Shown here one piece after another: positions 50,568 through 59,522 of a stretch of 64,000 bases of DNA (position 1 is its first letter; each line of letters starts with the position of its first letter). Both the position numbers and the translations under genes were made by a program. The stretch lies in contig NZ_BAABLK010000015.1 in the NCBI RefSeq assembly GCF_039544305.1, forward strand, positions 57,488 through 121,487, read 5' to 3'. This DNA comes from Paeniglutamicibacter antarcticus_C (GTDB lineage: Bacteria; Actinomycetota; Actinomycetes; Actinomycetales; Micrococcaceae). The notes beneath the pieces are model-generated. The model searched no databases. It was not told where the DNA came from and saw nothing but the letters and a program-made list of their open reading frames with translations.

Positions 50568-52208
50568 TTACATCTTTTCCGGTGCTGAGACACCCAGCAG
50601 GTCAAGGCCGTTGGCCAGGACCTGTGTGGTGGCGTCGTTGAGCCACAAGCGGGTCGAGTGGATGGGTTCGATGGTGCCCTCGCCAACCGGGGTCACGCGG
50701 CAGGCCGCGTACCAGGAATGATAGGCCCCTGCGAGCGTTTCGAGGTGGCGGGCCACGCGGTGGGGTTCGCGATGGGTGGCTGCCTGGGCGACAACCGAGG
50801 GGAACTGGCCCAGGGCGGCCAGCAGGTCATTTTCGGTTTCGTGCACCAGCAGCGCGGCGTCGAAGCCGTCGCGCGTGACACCCTTTTCCGCCGCGTTGCG
50901 CGAGGCGGCACGCGAGCGGGCGTGGGCGTACTGGACGTAGAACACCGGGTTGTCATTGGTGTTCTTCTTGAGCTGTTCCGGGTCGATGGTCATCGGCGAA
51001 TCCGCCGGGTAGCGGCCCAGCGAGTAACGCAGCGCGTCGGCGCCGAGCCAGTTGATCAAGTCGCGCAGCTCGATGATGTTTCCGGCGCGCTTGGACAACC
51101 GGGCTCCGTTCACGGAGATCAGCTGGCCGATCAGCACCTCGATGTTCAGATTTGCGTCATCCCCGGCACAGGCGGCGATGGCCTGCAGGCGCTTGACGTA
51201 ACCGTGGTGGTCGGCACCGAGCAGGTAGATCTTCTCGGTGAAGCCGCGGTCCTTCTTGGACAGGTAGTAGGCGGCGTCCGCGGCGAAGTAGGTCGGTTCC
51301 CCGTTGGCACGGATCAGCACGCGGTCCTTGTCGTCCCCGAAGTCGGTGGTACGCAGCCAGACGGCACCGTCGGTGTCATCGATATGGCCCTGTTCGCGCA
51401 GGCGGGCCACGGCATCGGCGACCGCTCCGGCGGAGTGCAGTTTCTGCTCGGAGAAGAAGACGTCGAACTCGACGCCGAAGTCGTTCAGCGTCTCCTTGAT
51501 GTCAGCCATCTGCGCCTTGTAGGCGGCCTGGCGGACAATCGGCAACGCGGCGTCCTGGGTGAGTGTGCGGATATCCGGGTGTGCGTCGGCCACCACGTCG
51601 GCAAGTTCCTTGATATATCCGCCCGGGTAGCCACCCTCGGGGACCGGCAGTCCGTGCAGGCGGTTGTACACCGAGAGCGCGAAGATGTTCATCTGGTTGC
51701 CAGCGTCGTTGATGTAGTACTCGGAAGTGACGTGCGCACCGCTGGCCGCCAGCACGCGGGCAATCGAATCGCCCAAGGCGGCCCAGCGGGTGTGGCCGAT
51801 GTGCAGTGGTCCGGTGGGGTTCGCGGAAACGAACTCCATGTTGATCTCGTGTCCTACCAGTGTCTGGTTGGTGCCGTATGCGGCGCCGGCCTCCACAATG
51901 GTCTTGGCCAGTTCGCCTGCGGCGCCGGCCTCGAGTGTGATGTTCAGGAAGCCCGGGCCGGCGATGTCCACCGAGGCGACCCCGGCGGTTTCGGCCAGCC
52001 GGGTGGCGAGGACCTGGGCGAAGTCGCGCGGGACCATTCCCGCCTTCTTGCCCAGCTGCAGGGCGATGTTGGTGGCCCAGTCACCGTGGTCGCGACTCTT
52101 CGGTCGCTCCACTCGCACATTCTCGGGTACGTCAACGGAAATCTGCCCCGCGTCGAGAGCGGCACGGAGGCAAACGGAAATGGCTGTGGAGAGTTCTTCA
52201 GGAGTCAC
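50568..52208 (-). CDS. argS: Arginyl-tRNA synthetase
   Basis: Charges tRNA-Arg. A class I synthetase of about 546 residues. HIGH motif LHIGHTRWAALGDS, KMSKS-like ARLSKRAGNI, ADHHGYVKRLQAIAAC and a DALR anticodon-binding C-terminus (LETLAGAYHSWYAACRV). I place the start at GTG 52208 (MTPEELS): TATCCT lies 6 bases before it, as in a leaderless mRNA, and no Shine-Dalgarno is seen. The ATG at 52211 is the alternative. It heads the argS-lysA-hom-thrC-thrB run and diverges from a tRNA-Arg gene. Confidence 0.95.
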   Translation of the reverse strand: MTPEELSTAISVCLRAALDAGQISVDVPENVRVERPKSRDHGDWATNIALQLGKKAGMVPRDFAQVLATRLAETAGVASVDIAGPGFLNITLEAGAAGELAKTIVEAGAAYGTNQTLVGHEINMEFVSANPTGPLHIGHTRWAALGDSIARVLAASGAHVTSEYYINDAGNQMNIFALSVYNRLHGLPVPEGGYPGGYIKELADVVADAHPDIRTLTQDAALPIVRQAAYKAQMADIKETLNDFGVEFDVFFSEQKLHSAGAVADAVARLREQGHIDDTDGAVWLRTTDFGDDKDRVLIRANGEPTYFAADAAYYLSKKDRGFTEKIYLLGADHHGYVKRLQAIAACAGDDANLNIEVLIGQLISVNGARLSKRAGNIIELRDLINWLGADALRYSLGRYPADSPMTIDPEQLKKNTNDNPVFYVQYAHARSRAASRNAAEKGVTRDGFDAALLVHETENDLLAALGQFPSVVAQAATHREPHRVARHLETLAGAYHSWYAACRVTPVGEGTIEPIHSTRLWLNDATTQVLANGLDLLGVSAPEKM

Positions 52209-52214
52209 CATCCA

Positions 52215-52220
52215 AGGATA
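52215..52220 (-). promoter_or_regulatory. -10 box for leaderless argS
   Basis: TATCCT on the minus strand, 6 bases before the GTG start at 52208. The ATG at 52209-52211 lies inside this spacer. Confidence 0.45.
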
Positions 52221-52320
52221 ACCGGGGCCGCGGACCGCGGGCGCCGATGTGACGGCGCGACGTCGCACACATCGGGCGCGGATTCGTGTACCGGGACGCG
52301 ACAGGCCGGTGGTCAATTTG

Positions 52321-52348
52321 TTGTTCCGCACCTGGCACCTGCTAAGCT
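52321..52348 (+). promoter_or_regulatory. Candidate promoter of tRNA-Arg
   Basis: TTGTTC, 16-base spacer, TAAGCT; ends 56 bases before the mature tRNA 5' end. Confidence 0.45.
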
Positions 52349-52404
52349 CGTCTACGTTCCCAGCCGGATATGGTTCCATGAACCGCATAGCTTTTCCGGC
52401 AAAC

Positions 52405-52480
52405 GCCCTCGTAGCTCAGGGGATAGAGCGTCCGCCTCCGGAGCGGAAGGTCGAAGGTTCGAATCCTTTCGAGGGCACCA
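52405..52480 (+). tRNA. tRNA-Arg (anticodon CCG)
   Basis: A complete cloverleaf with acceptor stem GCCCTCG/CGAGGGC, D-arm AGCTCAGGGGATAGAGC, anticodon stem TCCGC/GCGGA with loop CTCCGGA (CCG at 52438-52440), T-arm GGTTCGAATCC, discriminator A and encoded CCA. It decodes CGG, a frequent codon here. It diverges from argS, whose product charges it. Confidence 0.97.
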
Positions 52481-52483
52481 TCG

Positions 52484-52532
52484 AAAAGACTCCTGTTCAT
52501 CCAGCCCAGGCTGGGCGGACAGGAGTCTTTTT
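52484..52532 (+). terminator. Intrinsic terminator of tRNA-Arg
   Basis: Outer 13-bp stem (52484-52496 with 52519-52531), inner CCAGCC/GGCTGG stem, then five T, starting 4 bases after the CCA end. Confidence 0.9.
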
Positions 52533-52631
52533 CATGCCCGCAACAGCCTGCCTGCGGCCGGCCAAACCTGCCCGTTGCAACGACCCCTGGAATTCAAGGC
52601 TGAACAGACCATGGCTCATTTAAATTAAGCA

Positions 52632-52664
52632 GCCCCCGTGGTGACGGCGAATCTCCACGGGGGC
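52632..52664. terminator. Second GC-rich hairpin after tRNA-Arg
   Basis: GCCCCCGTGG/CCACGGGGGC with a 13-base loop. On the minus strand it is followed by T/A-rich sequence. The remaining spacer to 52984 has only weak overlapping frames and I support no gene there. Confidence 0.5.
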
Positions 52665-52984
52665 CTAACCGCCGCTCCTTTGAGAAAAGGTGCTTTGGCT
52701 ACCCACGACACTACAGCCACAGCCCGTCGGGCCACCAATTGAACGTGCGTGTCTTGCCCCACACCCATCCGTGACATGGCCAAACATCCTCGATGCTGCC
52801 TCTTGCCGGGCACCTCGGACCGTTTGGGACCGCGACAGCCGGAGAAGCCGAACTGCATCGGGAACCCGGTGTGCCGCTCCGGGGTTGGTGTCGATCTCCA
52901 GCACCAAGAAAGGCTCCTCCCCCTGCCGCTTGGGCCCCACCGCGGCTAGTGTGGCTTTAAGATTGTTGGTGCTGGAACAGAAAA

Positions 52985-54460
52985 GTGGTCATCATGGGCG
53001 CTGCTGGTGATACCTCCGGGGTCTCGCTGATACGCGACACGCCAAGCGGTCCGGTGGAAGGCGTCCTGTCCGGATCCGTCGAACGCTTCCTGGGCATCCC
53101 CTATGCCAGTGCCCCCGTCGGCGAGCAGCGCTTCGCGGTTCCCATCCTCCCTGCCTCGTGGAGAACACCGTTTTCCGCCACCAAGCACGGTCCCACCTCT
53201 GCCCAGGCCCCTTACCCGGGTACATTGGGAAAGTTGCTGCCCACCCGCATCATTTCCGGGGAGCAGTCCCTGAACCTGAACATCTTCGCACCGGCGATGA
53301 ACGGCTCCGCGCTGAGACCGGTATTGCTATGGATCCACGGCGGATCGCTGCAACATGGATCCAATGCGCTGCCGGGCTACGACGGGTCCAACTTCGCCCG
53401 TGACGGCGTCATCTTCGTCGCGGCCAACTACCGGCTGGGCGCCGAGGGTTTCTCCGTGCTCAAGGATGCGCCGTTGAACCTTGGCCTGGCCGATGTCATG
53501 GCGGCACTGGAATGGGTCAAGGCCAATATCGCCTCCTTTGGCGGGGACCACGGGCGGGTTACGCTCATGGGCCATTCCGCCGGAGGATCCCTCGTCGCAG
53601 CCCTGCTGGCCCACCCCCGCGCCGTGTCCTTGGTCTCCCGCGCCATTATCCAAAGCGCCCCGCTGGCGGCGCAGCCGGTGAAGCATGCCGGAGAAATAAC
53701 CCGCAAGATCGCCGCCGAGCTTGGCATCGCGGCCACGCGGGATGGGTTTTGTTCCCGTTCCCCGGCCGAACTGGTGCGGGCACAGTCGAAGGTAGCTCCG
53801 GGCTCCAACCCCCTGGAGGGCGGTCCCTCCTACTCGGTGGCGATCAAGGCTCCGTTCGTCCCTGCCGATCCGTTCCAGGCGCTGCTTGCCGGTGCCGCCA
53901 AGGAGATCCCCCTGCTGATGGGCACCACCACTGCGGAGGCCCGGCTATGGCTGGCCCACTCGGGATACGACGCCAAACCCACAGGGATTCAGCTGGGGTT
54001 GTTGCACCGCAAGGCCGGGGTCCCGCGCGACGCCCACAAGCTCTTCGCCCGGAACCGTCCTGCCGAAAGCTCCGCAGAGGTCCTGGGGGCGTTGGCCACC
54101 GACATGCTGCTGAGGGTTCCCATGTACAAGCTTGCCGATGCCCGCCATTATGCCCAGGCCTCCACCCATGTGTACGAGTTCGCTTGGCCGAGCCCCGTGT
54201 CCGGGCTCGGTGCAGCCCACGGCACCGAACTGCCGTTTGTCTTTGACAACCTGGACGCCGAGGATGCCATCGCACTGGTCGGAGATACAGCCCCGCACTC
54301 CCTTGCCAGCGCAATGCATGAAATCTGGGTGTGTTTCGCCACACGGGGCGTCGCGGACTGGCCCGCGTGGGACCTTCGCCGCCCGGTGAAGACCTTTGAC
54401 GGGAAGAAAAACCCGGTGGTGCTCTCCCCGCGTGAGGACGAGGCCGCCGCCCTGGACTGA
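52985..54460 (+). CDS. Type-B carboxylesterase/lipase
   Basis: An alpha/beta hydrolase of 491 residues with no signal peptide. N-terminal FLGIPYASAPVGEQRF, oxyanion region ILLWIHGGSL-like block (VLLWIHGGSLQHGS), nucleophile elbow VTLMGHSAGGSLVAALL and the His region GLGAAHGTELPFVFDN are present. The start is GTG at 52985 with GGAAC upstream, or ATG at 52994. It stands alone between the tRNA and cls. The substrate is unknown; such enzymes cleave short-chain esters. Confidence 0.87.
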   Translation: MVIMGAAGDTSGVSLIRDTPSGPVEGVLSGSVERFLGIPYASAPVGEQRFAVPILPASWRTPFSATKHGPTSAQAPYPGTLGKLLPTRIISGEQSLNLNIFAPAMNGSALRPVLLWIHGGSLQHGSNALPGYDGSNFARDGVIFVAANYRLGAEGFSVLKDAPLNLGLADVMAALEWVKANIASFGGDHGRVTLMGHSAGGSLVAALLAHPRAVSLVSRAIIQSAPLAAQPVKHAGEITRKIAAELGIAATRDGFCSRSPAELVRAQSKVAPGSNPLEGGPSYSVAIKAPFVPADPFQALLAGAAKEIPLLMGTTTAEARLWLAHSGYDAKPTGIQLGLLHRKAGVPRDAHKLFARNRPAESSAEVLGALATDMLLRVPMYKLADARHYAQASTHVYEFAWPSPVSGLGAAHGTELPFVFDNLDAEDAIALVGDTAPHSLASAMHEIWVCFATRGVADWPAWDLRRPVKTFDGKKNPVVLSPREDEAAALD

Positions 54461-54561
54461 GGACCGGGACCCGTGTCGCGCAACAATGGCCTCTCCCCAA
54501 TACGCTCATCGGCTAGCGTACCTAAGGAACATGCTGTCGGGATTCGGGGAAAGTTGAAAAT

Positions 54562-56070
54562 ATGTTTACAGGTGCCTGGTGGTGGGCAGCCGCGTTATTG
54601 GTCATTGATTTGGTCATTCGTGTGCTTGCCATAATATTCGTGCCGCGCAATCGCCGGCCGACCTCGGGCATGGCCTGGTTGCTGGCCATCTTCCTGATCC
54701 CCTACGTCGGGGTCATCGTCTTCCTGCTCATCGGCTCCCCCAAGCTTCCGCGCAAGCGCCGCGAGGTGCAGAGTGAAATAAACTCCTTCATGCGCGAGGT
54801 CGCGGCGAAGGAACACCGCCCGGACACCCGCATAGGCAACCCGGCATGGTTCAATTCGTTGGTCGAGATGAACACCACTTACGGCGGGCTGCCGCTGCTG
54901 GCCGGGAATTCCGGGCGGCTGCTGGGCAACTACGAGCAAACCATCGCCGCCATGACGCAGGCGGTGGACTCTGCCACAGACTACGTGCATGTGCAGTTCT
55001 ACATCCTCAGCGACGATGCGACGACCGCGGAGTTCTTCAATGCGCTGGAACGGGCGGTCAAACGCGGTGTTCGGGTCAACGTCCTGCTGGACCACTGGGC
55101 CTCGCGCGGCAAAGCGCACTACAGGCAGACCAAGGCCCGGCTCGATGAGATGGGCGCCCGCTGGACCCTGATGCTTCCGCTGCTTCCGCTGCAGGGCAAG
55201 TTCCAGCGTCCCGATTTGCGCAACCACCGCAAGATCCTGGTCATCGACGGCGTCGTGGGATACATGGGTTCGTTGAACATGATTTCGCGGGACTACAACG
55301 TGAAGAAGAACATTGCCCGCGGCCTGAAGTGGAAGGAACTGGTTGTTGAGCTGCATGGGCCGGGGGTTTCCGCGCTAGATGCCGTGTTCATTTCCGACTG
55401 GTATTCCGAAACCGGCGAAGCCCTCACCATTGGTGTGCGCCGGAAGGAAGCGGTGCCCAGCGGCGACTCGTTGCTGCGGCTCAGCGGAGCGGTGGTCGAT
55501 CATCGTGAGCATCCAGGGACCATGCTCACCCAGGTGGTGCCCTCGGGCCCGGGCTTCGAGAAAGAGAACAACCTTCGCCTGTTCCTGGGCATGATCCATG
55601 CGGCACAGGAACGGGTAGTGATCACCTCGCCCTACTTTGTGCCCGACGAGTCGCTGCTCTACGCGATCACCTCGGCGGTCGCCCGGAATGTTCCAGTTGA
55701 CCTGTTCGTCTCCGAGATCGGGGACCAGGCGCTGGTCTACCACGCGCAACGCTCCTACTACGAGGAGCTGCTGCGCGCCGGGGTGCGGATCTACTTGTAC
55801 CCGGCGCCGTACATCTTGCATGCCAAGCATTTCACCATCGATTCCGACGTGGCCCTGATCGGGTCCAGCAACATGGACATGCGCTCGTTCGGCCTGAACA
55901 TGGAGGTTTCGATGCTGGTGCGCGACGCCGGTTTCGTTGCGCAGATGCGCGCCGTAGAGGACGAATACCGCGAAGCCAGCCGTTTGCTGACGCTCGGTGA
56001 GTGGCTCAAGCAGCCCTTGCGCTCCACCGTGCTGGACAACCTCGCCCGCCTGACCTCCGCGCTGCAGTAG
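54562..56070 (+). CDS. cls: Cardiolipin synthase (phospholipase D family)
   Basis: Condenses phosphatidylglycerol to cardiolipin at the membrane. 502 residues. Two N-terminal spans (about 5-25 and 37-58) precede two HKD domains: RNHRKILVIDGVVGYMGSLN and ILHAKHFTIDSDVALIGSSN. GGGGAAAG lies before the ATG. It is about 100 bases after the esterase on the same strand. Confidence 0.94.
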   Translation: MFTGAWWWAAALLVIDLVIRVLAIIFVPRNRRPTSGMAWLLAIFLIPYVGVIVFLLIGSPKLPRKRREVQSEINSFMREVAAKEHRPDTRIGNPAWFNSLVEMNTTYGGLPLLAGNSGRLLGNYEQTIAAMTQAVDSATDYVHVQFYILSDDATTAEFFNALERAVKRGVRVNVLLDHWASRGKAHYRQTKARLDEMGARWTLMLPLLPLQGKFQRPDLRNHRKILVIDGVVGYMGSLNMISRDYNVKKNIARGLKWKELVVELHGPGVSALDAVFISDWYSETGEALTIGVRRKEAVPSGDSLLRLSGAVVDHREHPGTMLTQVVPSGPGFEKENNLRLFLGMIHAAQERVVITSPYFVPDESLLYAITSAVARNVPVDLFVSEIGDQALVYHAQRSYYEELLRAGVRIYLYPAPYILHAKHFTIDSDVALIGSSNMDMRSFGLNMEVSMLVRDAGFVAQMRAVEDEYREASRLLTLGEWLKQPLRSTVLDNLARLTSALQ

Positions 56071-56167
56071 GCCCCCGGGTCCGCTCCGCAGCGGTGGTTG
56101 ACGCAGTCCCAGGCCCACCCCCGGGTGGAATGCACGACCTCGGCGACGCCCCCCATCAGGACAAGCG

Positions 56168-56188
56168 AAAGGCGGCGGTGCCGCCTTT
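56168..56188. terminator. Hairpin between cls and the ABC ATPase gene
   Basis: AAAGGCGGC-GGT-GCCGCCTTT, a perfect 9-bp stem with three A and three T at its ends. It suits both convergent transcripts. Confidence 0.75.
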
Positions 56189-56288
56189 GCCGCACTCCCC
56201 CTTAGCGGGGTTGTGAGGGTCCGGTGGCGCCGCCGCCTGCTTAGGGCCTTCGGGCTACAGTGAAAATGCCGTGGGCCCCTGGCCTTGG

Positions 56289-57080
56289 TTACTGCAGCAT
56301 GGTCCGGTCATCAAGCTGTGCACCCTTGATTTTCTCGAACTCGTGCAGCAGGTCCTGGACCGTCATCTTGGCCTTCTGCTCGGCATCCAGGTCAAGAATG
56401 ACCTGGCCGTCATGCATCATGATCAGTCGGGTGCCCAGGCGCAGCGCCTGTTCCATGTTGTGCGTGACCATCAACGTCGTGAGCTGGTGGCGCTCGACGA
56501 TTTCCTGGGTCAGCCGGGACACCAGGGCCGCGCGCTGTGGATCCAAGGCGGCGGTGTGCTCATCAAGGAGCAGGATCTTCGGTCCGGAGAACGTGGCCAT
56601 CAGCAGGCTCAACGCCTGTCGCTGGCCGCCGGAAAGCAGACCGACCTTGGCCTTGAGCCTTGTTTCCAGCCCCAGTTCCAGTGAGGCAAGCTCATCGACG
56701 AACCGCTCGCGCTTGTGCTTGGTGACGCCCGGGGCCAAGGCGCGGAAGGTGCCGCGTCCCAGGGCCAGGGACATGTTTTCCTCGATCGACATGTTCGGCG
56801 CTGTTCCGGCCATCGGATCCTGGAAGACCCGGCCGATGTAGTTTGCACGGCGGTGGTCGGAGATCTTTGTGACGTCCTTGCCGCTGATGCGCACGGTCCC
56901 GTTGTCCGGATGCAGCTTGCCGCCGACCATGTTGAGCACCGTTGACTTGCCGGCGCCGTTGGAACCGATCACCGTGACGAACTCGCCCTCGGCGAGATTC
57001 AGGTTGATGTTGCGCAGGGCCTTGCGCTCATTGACCGTGCCGGGGAAGAACGTCTTGTTCAGGTTCGTGATCTCAAGCAT
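56289..57080 (-). CDS. ABC transporter ATP-binding protein (TrpX-type importer)
   Basis: 263 residues. Walker A VIGSNGAGKSTVLNMVGG, signature LLSGGQRQALSLLMA, Walker B ILLLDEHTAALDP and the H-loop LMVTHNMEQALRLG. Its ATG lies inside the permease end (8-base overlap). It works with the permease and the lipoprotein encoded upstream as one importer. Confidence 0.92.
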   Translation of the reverse strand: MLEITNLNKTFFPGTVNERKALRNINLNLAEGEFVTVIGSNGAGKSTVLNMVGGKLHPDNGTVRISGKDVTKISDHRRANYIGRVFQDPMAGTAPNMSIEENMSLALGRGTFRALAPGVTKHKRERFVDELASLELGLETRLKAKVGLLSGGQRQALSLLMATFSGPKILLLDEHTAALDPQRAALVSRLTQEIVERHQLTTLMVTHNMEQALRLGTRLIMMHDGQVILDLDAEQKAKMTVQDLLHEFEKIKGAQLDDRTMLQ

Positions 57081-57996
57081 CGACGCTCACCTCGTTGGTC
57101 TCTTTGGGCTCCACGGACTTGCCACGGATGCGGATGCGTTGAGCGAACTTGCCGAAGCCCTTCCACTGGGGAAGGATCAGCGCCAGGACCACCAGCACCG
57201 CGGAAATCAGCTTCATGTCATTGACCTCCAGGCCCGCGTCAAGTGCCAGCTGGATGACCAGGCGGTAGATGACCGAACCGAAGATCACTGCCAGGGCAGC
57301 GATCCAGATGAACTTCTGGCCGAAGATCGCCTGGCCGACGATGACCGAGGCCAGCCCGATGAGGATCACGCCGATTCCCATGCCGATGTCCGCGAAGCCC
57401 TGGAACTGGGCAATGATGGCTCCGGAGAAGGCAACCAGGCCGTTGGAGATCGCCAGGCCCAGGATCTTCTGGTTATCGGTGCTCACGCCAAAGGAACGGA
57501 TCATTTCTTCGTTGTCGCCGGTGGCTCGCATCGCCAGCCCTACGTCGGTGCGCAGGAACCACACGATGACCAGGACGGCAGCCATGCAGCCCGCGAACAT
57601 GAGTGCTACCGAGGTCCAGGTGCCCAGCAGCTGCCGGTCGCGCAAGAAGCTCAGGACGGTGTTCTCGCCCAACAGCGGAGTATTGGCCTTGCCCATTATC
57701 CGCAAGTTTATGGAATATAACGCGATCATGGTCAGGATACCGGCGAGCAAGCCGTCAATCTTGCCCTTGGTGTGCAGCAGGCCGGTGATCACACCGGCGA
57801 GGGAACCAATGAAGAAGGCGAAGATCGTGGCGATGAACGGGTTGATGCCGTTGACGATCGAGATGGAGGCGACGGCAGCGCCGGTGGTGAAGCTTCCATC
57901 AACCGTCAGGTCCGGGAAGTCGAGTATGCGGAAGGTCAGATAGACCCCGAGTGCCATGATCGCGTAGATCAGGCCTAGTTCAACCGCGGTGATCAT
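57073..57996 (-). CDS. ABC transporter permease (branched-chain/LivM-like fold)
   Basis: 307 residues with about eight to nine spans, for example LGLIYAIMALGVYLTFRILD, FIGSLAGVITGLLHTKGKID and LMFAGCMAAVLVIVWFLRTD. The motif MRATGDNEEMIRSFGVSTDN is typical of permeases partnered with PF04392 binding proteins. It follows the lipoprotein gene after a 95-base gap holding a strong hairpin and overlaps the ATPase gene. Confidence 0.9.
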   Translation of the reverse strand: MITAVELGLIYAIMALGVYLTFRILDFPDLTVDGSFTTGAAVASISIVNGINPFIATIFAFFIGSLAGVITGLLHTKGKIDGLLAGILTMIALYSINLRIMGKANTPLLGENTVLSFLRDRQLLGTWTSVALMFAGCMAAVLVIVWFLRTDVGLAMRATGDNEEMIRSFGVSTDNQKILGLAISNGLVAFSGAIIAQFQGFADIGMGIGVILIGLASVIVGQAIFGQKFIWIAALAVIFGSVIYRLVIQLALDAGLEVNDMKLISAVLVVLALILPQWKGFGKFAQRIRIRGKSVEPKETNEVSVDA

Positions 57997-58033
57997 GGGT
58001 GGATCCTTGCGTTTCGAGTGAATGAGTTAATGG

Positions 58034-58067
58034 CAGTGGCCGGTCGGTTCAGACCGACCGGCCACTG
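58034..58067 (-). promoter_or_regulatory. Intercistronic hairpin in the ABC importer operon
   Basis: A perfect 15-bp stem (58034-58048 with 58053-58067) with a TCAG loop, between the binding-protein stop and the permease start. No T-run follows. It may stabilise the binding-protein mRNA or reduce readthrough. Confidence 0.8.
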
Positions 58068-58091
58068 TATTGACCGTGTTGGCGGTCAGGT

Positions 58092-59105
58092 TTACTTGTA
58101 GGTCTCGGCTGCCTCGGAGAGCATGTCCTCCGGGAAGGTCACGCCGATCTTCTCTGCGGCCGTAGTGTTCAGGTACAGCTCCACCTTGGTGATGGTTTCA
58201 ACCGGCATCGTAGCGGCTTCCGCCTCGCCCTTGAGGAGCTTTACTGCCATCGCTGCGGTCTGCTCGCCGAGCTTCTCGTAGTTCAGGCCGTAGGTGGCCG
58301 TGGCACCGCGCTTGACGGACTCGCCGTCGGCGGAGATCACGGGGATCTTCTTGTCCTGTGCGGTCTGCAGCAGGCCTTCAAGAGCCGAAACAACCGCGTT
58401 GTCGGTCGGCACGTAGAACGCGTCAACGTCCAGGCTCGCGGCAGCCTGCTGGACCTCGGAGGAAGCCGAGATGGCCTTCTCCTCGATGGTCAAGCCCAAT
58501 TCACCGGCAGCGTCCTTGGCCCACTGGACCTGGACACCGGAGTTGACCTCGCCCGAGGAGTAAACGATACCCACGGTCTTGGCTTCCGGCTTGATCTTCT
58601 TGAGAAGCTCGAGCTGTTCCTTCACGGGGTTCTTGTCCGAGGTCCCTGTGACGTTCTTGCCCGGCGCTTCGTTGCTGGCCACAAGCTTAGCTTCCACCGG
58701 ATCAGTGACAGCTGAGAACAGCACGGGGATGTTGGTGATGCTGCTCGCGGCGGCCTGGGCGGCCGGGGTGGCGATTGCGAGCACCAGGTCCATGTCCTTG
58801 TCCGAAGCGAACTTGCCAACGATCGAGGTGTTGGTGGCCGGCTCGCCCTGCGGGTTCTGCTCGTCGTAGGTGATCTTGTCGCCGGTGTAACCGGCGTCAG
58901 CCATGCCCTTCTTGAAACCAGTGGCCACTGCGTCGAGCGATGGGTGGCTGAGGTACTGGTCGATACCGATCTTCACCGGGCCGGAGTCGGCAGCCGGAGC
59001 GGAGGAACCCGAGGCCTCAGGTGAGGTGGATCCTCCACAAGCGGTGAGCACCAGGGCCGTGGCTGCCACACCGGCGGCCAGCTGTACGGACTTGAACAAT
59101 TTCAT
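58092..59105 (-). CDS. ABC transporter substrate-binding lipoprotein (PF04392/TrpX type)
   Basis: 337 residues with a lipoprotein signal; the lipobox LTACGG puts the lipid on Cys23. The mature part has two lobes: IGIDQYLSHPSLDAVATGFK, DLVLAIATPAAQAAASSITN, IPVLFSAVTDPVEAKLVASN and FYVPTDNAVVSALEGLLQTA. In streptococci a relative (TrpX) is linked to tryptophan, but other members have unknown substrates and no amino-acid gene is next to this one. The ATG at 59105 has GAAAGG upstream. First gene of the importer operon. Confidence 0.92.
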   Translation of the reverse strand: MKLFKSVQLAAGVAATALVLTACGGSTSPEASGSSAPAADSGPVKIGIDQYLSHPSLDAVATGFKKGMADAGYTGDKITYDEQNPQGEPATNTSIVGKFASDKDMDLVLAIATPAAQAAASSITNIPVLFSAVTDPVEAKLVASNEAPGKNVTGTSDKNPVKEQLELLKKIKPEAKTVGIVYSSGEVNSGVQVQWAKDAAGELGLTIEEKAISASSEVQQAAASLDVDAFYVPTDNAVVSALEGLLQTAQDKKIPVISADGESVKRGATATYGLNYEKLGEQTAAMAVKLLKGEAEAATMPVETITKVELYLNTTAAEKIGVTFPEDMLSEAAETYK

Positions 59106-59522
59106 TGTGTACCTTTCACGACGTGCGAGTGTCATGCCCGGGTGTGCGGCGAGTGCCGTATGCCGGGCGTATTCAGGATCAGACAACCTCGGCCGTTCGG
59201 CAGGAAGTTCTCCTCATGAAGTCCTTCGATCCTACATGTGAAGCTACTCACATTTCTTCCATCTGCCATGAATTACAAGACGAACCGTCGATAAATTCGT
59301 CAGACTTCATTCAGATTCCATGGATAGCTCACGCGAATCAGACGATTTGTATCCCTGTGACGAGAGAAACAGGCAGTACCGTGGACAAAGCCGAGTTCCG
59401 CCGCCTTCCGCTCCGGGATTCGAGTACCGGATCCGGTCGATAAGGCCTTGGACTGCCCTCCCAAAACCACACCCGGTGCCCCGGAACCGGGCTGGGCAGT
59501 GCTGGCATAGACTTGGAGCATC
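59106..59522. other. Divergent spacer between the ABC importer and hrpA
   Basis: 417 bases without a convincing gene. The left part should hold the importer promoter. TAGACT at 59508-59513, 9 bases before the hrpA ATG, could be the hrpA -10 box with a 2-3 base leader. No riboswitch or T-box pattern was recognised. Confidence 0.4.

Noticed and set aside
52665..52940. Short minus-strand frame upstream of the esterase (MGPKRQGEEPFLVLEID...)
   Set aside because: No recognisable domain, no clear start signal and its end overlaps a hairpin; the coding case is too weak.
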